Shown piece by piece: positions 62,828 through 64,000 of a stretch of 64,000 nucleotides of DNA. Under the pieces are notes generated by a model that was not told the origin of the DNA, searched no databases, and saw only the letters and a list, made by a program, of their open reading frames with translations. Each line of letters opens with the position of its first letter. Positions within the stretch are counted from its first letter, which is position 1. The stretch lies in contig OY747704.1 in assembly GCA_963556495.2 (NCBI GenBank), positions 35,236,001 through 35,300,000 of the forward strand, given 5' to 3'. Made by a program: the position numbers and the translations under genes. The DNA is from Valencia hispanica. Its lineage: Eukaryota; Chordata; Actinopteri; Cyprinodontiformes; Valenciidae.

Positions 62828-62943
62828 GAAAACCAAAGGTTAAAACAGGACCTGCTGAGGTCTCAGACCAAAGTTGCCTTACTGCAGAGTGAGATGGATG
62901 GATTAAAGACAGAGTTAACTGATCAAAGCATGAACTCAGAACG
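62828..62943 (+). CDS. rasef: RAS and EF-hand domain protein, exon 6 (coiled coil)
   Basis: It encodes ENQRLKQDLLRSQTKVALLQ then SEMDGLKTELTDQSMNSE plus two bases of Arg, ending at donor gtaaaa (62944). Human RASEF has [20 protein letters not shown] then SELDALKSDYADQSLNTER. The remaining coiled coil, linker and the Rab-type GTPase domain lie to the right of the window, so the gene is partial here. Confidence 0.95.
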
Positions 62944-63189
62944 GTAAAAGAAACATTATTTCATATTTTTTCATTTTTCTGTATGTGGCATTTAAATATT
63001 CCAGTTTTTCAGTTAAGTGAAGTTGCTTACACCTGGCTGGTATTGGTCTAAATTTGTCCAAGAGAAGAAAAGGCTGTTTAGTTAGGTGCTGCATCTTGAC
63101 TGATTAATTTCTAAACTTAGTTCTATGAAAATAAGTAAATCTATAGAAGTTTTTTTTGACTTTTCTCTTGTTTTGTAGAAAAAGCAAAA

Positions 63190-64000
63190 TTACAGTCATG
63201 TTGAAATTTAGGACACCCTATGACAGCGTTTTTCTAACATGCTTGGACATACAGATATTTAATATCAATTTTAACACTACTGAAACATTCAAATGACATA
63301 GATTAAAAAATGAAAACGAAAGAGGTTTTCACATTTTCTGTAAAATATAACAAAAAAGCAATTTCTTAGTCAGGAATAAATTAGGACATTCCCATATTTA
63401 TTTCCTCTTAAAATGGCCACATCACATCAGTGCACATGATAAGAAGTTCATTATCCAGCATTTTTGTCAAATTCTGTATTTGTGTTTGCAAACCTGTTGA
63501 ATAAAACTGATCCTGATTTTGAATGTTTGCTCTGTATAAAACTCAGTCATTTAGTTTGGTGTGCTCCTGACTGTTGAAGTGAGATTGAACACCATAGTGG
63601 GCTGAAAGAGCAGTCCGAGGCCTTCAAATAAAAGACTGTAGATGTTATTGACTCCTGTACAGGAGGTCTCAAAGGAATTAACCAAAAATGAACCATTCCA
63701 CTGCACATAAAATAGTCTGCAAGTGGAAGACATTCCAAACAATGGCTAACGCATCCAGACTCTTGCTGCTCTCAAAATGAAATCTATTCCTGTTCAATCG
63801 AAAAGAGTCTGCACAAGTTTAGCGTCCATGGAACTTGTGTAAAAAGGCAACCTTCTGTTAAAAAGGCAAAAAGGCTTGCCAATTATAATTTAAAAAAATA
63901 CCAGAAATCCTAGAGAAAACTTAGTTGGATGGATAAATGAAACTGAATTATTTAGACGAGAGCAGACAAGCGTCTCACAGCTGAATCTGGGGAGTGGGGC
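63190..64000. mobile_element. DNA-transposon-like repeat at right edge
   Basis: It starts tacagtcatgttgaaattta near 63192, with taatatcaattttaacacta similar to the copy at 7168-7285. It contains aatttcttagtcaggaataa and later broken transposase-like sequence (KTFQTMANASRLLLLSK-type at about 63725-63778). Truncated by the window end. The family is not assigned; Tc1-like is possible. Confidence 0.4.

Overview
This window is vertebrate nuclear DNA, almost certainly from a ray-finned (teleost) fish. Three things point there: two multi-exon vertebrate genes with GT-AG introns, long AT-rich introns and spacers, and a repeat load typical of teleosts (many Tc1-like and Sleeping Beauty-like transposons, hAT and PIF/Harbinger derivatives, L2- and Rex1-like LINE pieces, short tandem repeats). 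I cannot name the species.

Left part (1-25.5 kb, + strand): the 3' two-thirds of frmd3 (FERM domain-containing protein 3). Eight coding exons join in phase and give about 409 residues: the end of the FERM F3 lobe, the FERM-adjacent region, a variable acidic linker, and a C-terminal exon with one hydrophobic membrane segment and the family signature EQFHYEYYCPLRRW. Its introns hold a broken L2-like LINE, several dead Tc1-like transposons (one with a LINE piece inside it), a roughly 40-copy TTCC repeat and an unexplained GC-rich island near 19.7-20.3 kb.

Middle part (25.5-43.6 kb): intergenic DNA filled with repeats. It holds a Sleeping Beauty-like relic, LINE fragments, a PIF/Harbinger derivative inside a hAT-like element, and a nearly intact 1.6-kb Tc1 element whose transposase has lost its first catalytic Asp by deletion.

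Right part (43.6-64 kb, + strand): the 5' half of rasef (RAB45; EF-hands, coiled coil, C-terminal Rab GTPase). The gene runs off the right edge before the GTPase domain. The order frmd3 then rasef, same orientation, matches human 9q21, which supports both names. The most interesting observation is that rasef has two EF-hand exons in tandem (43810-44123 and 45574/45599-45903). Each encodes a full pair of canonical EF-hand loops, and both end in the same splice phase, compatible with the shared next exon at 57653. The first has its own TATA box and few CpGs; the second lies in a CpG-rich patch. The second also has an acceptor-like site that would let it be joined in frame behind the first, giving a possible four-EF-hand protein. 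The rest of rasef here is a coiled-coil exon series (57653-62943), with further Tc1 copies in its introns.

No rRNA, tRNA, CRISPR array or bacterial-type operon was seen. All domain and family calls come from reading and recall; no search was run.
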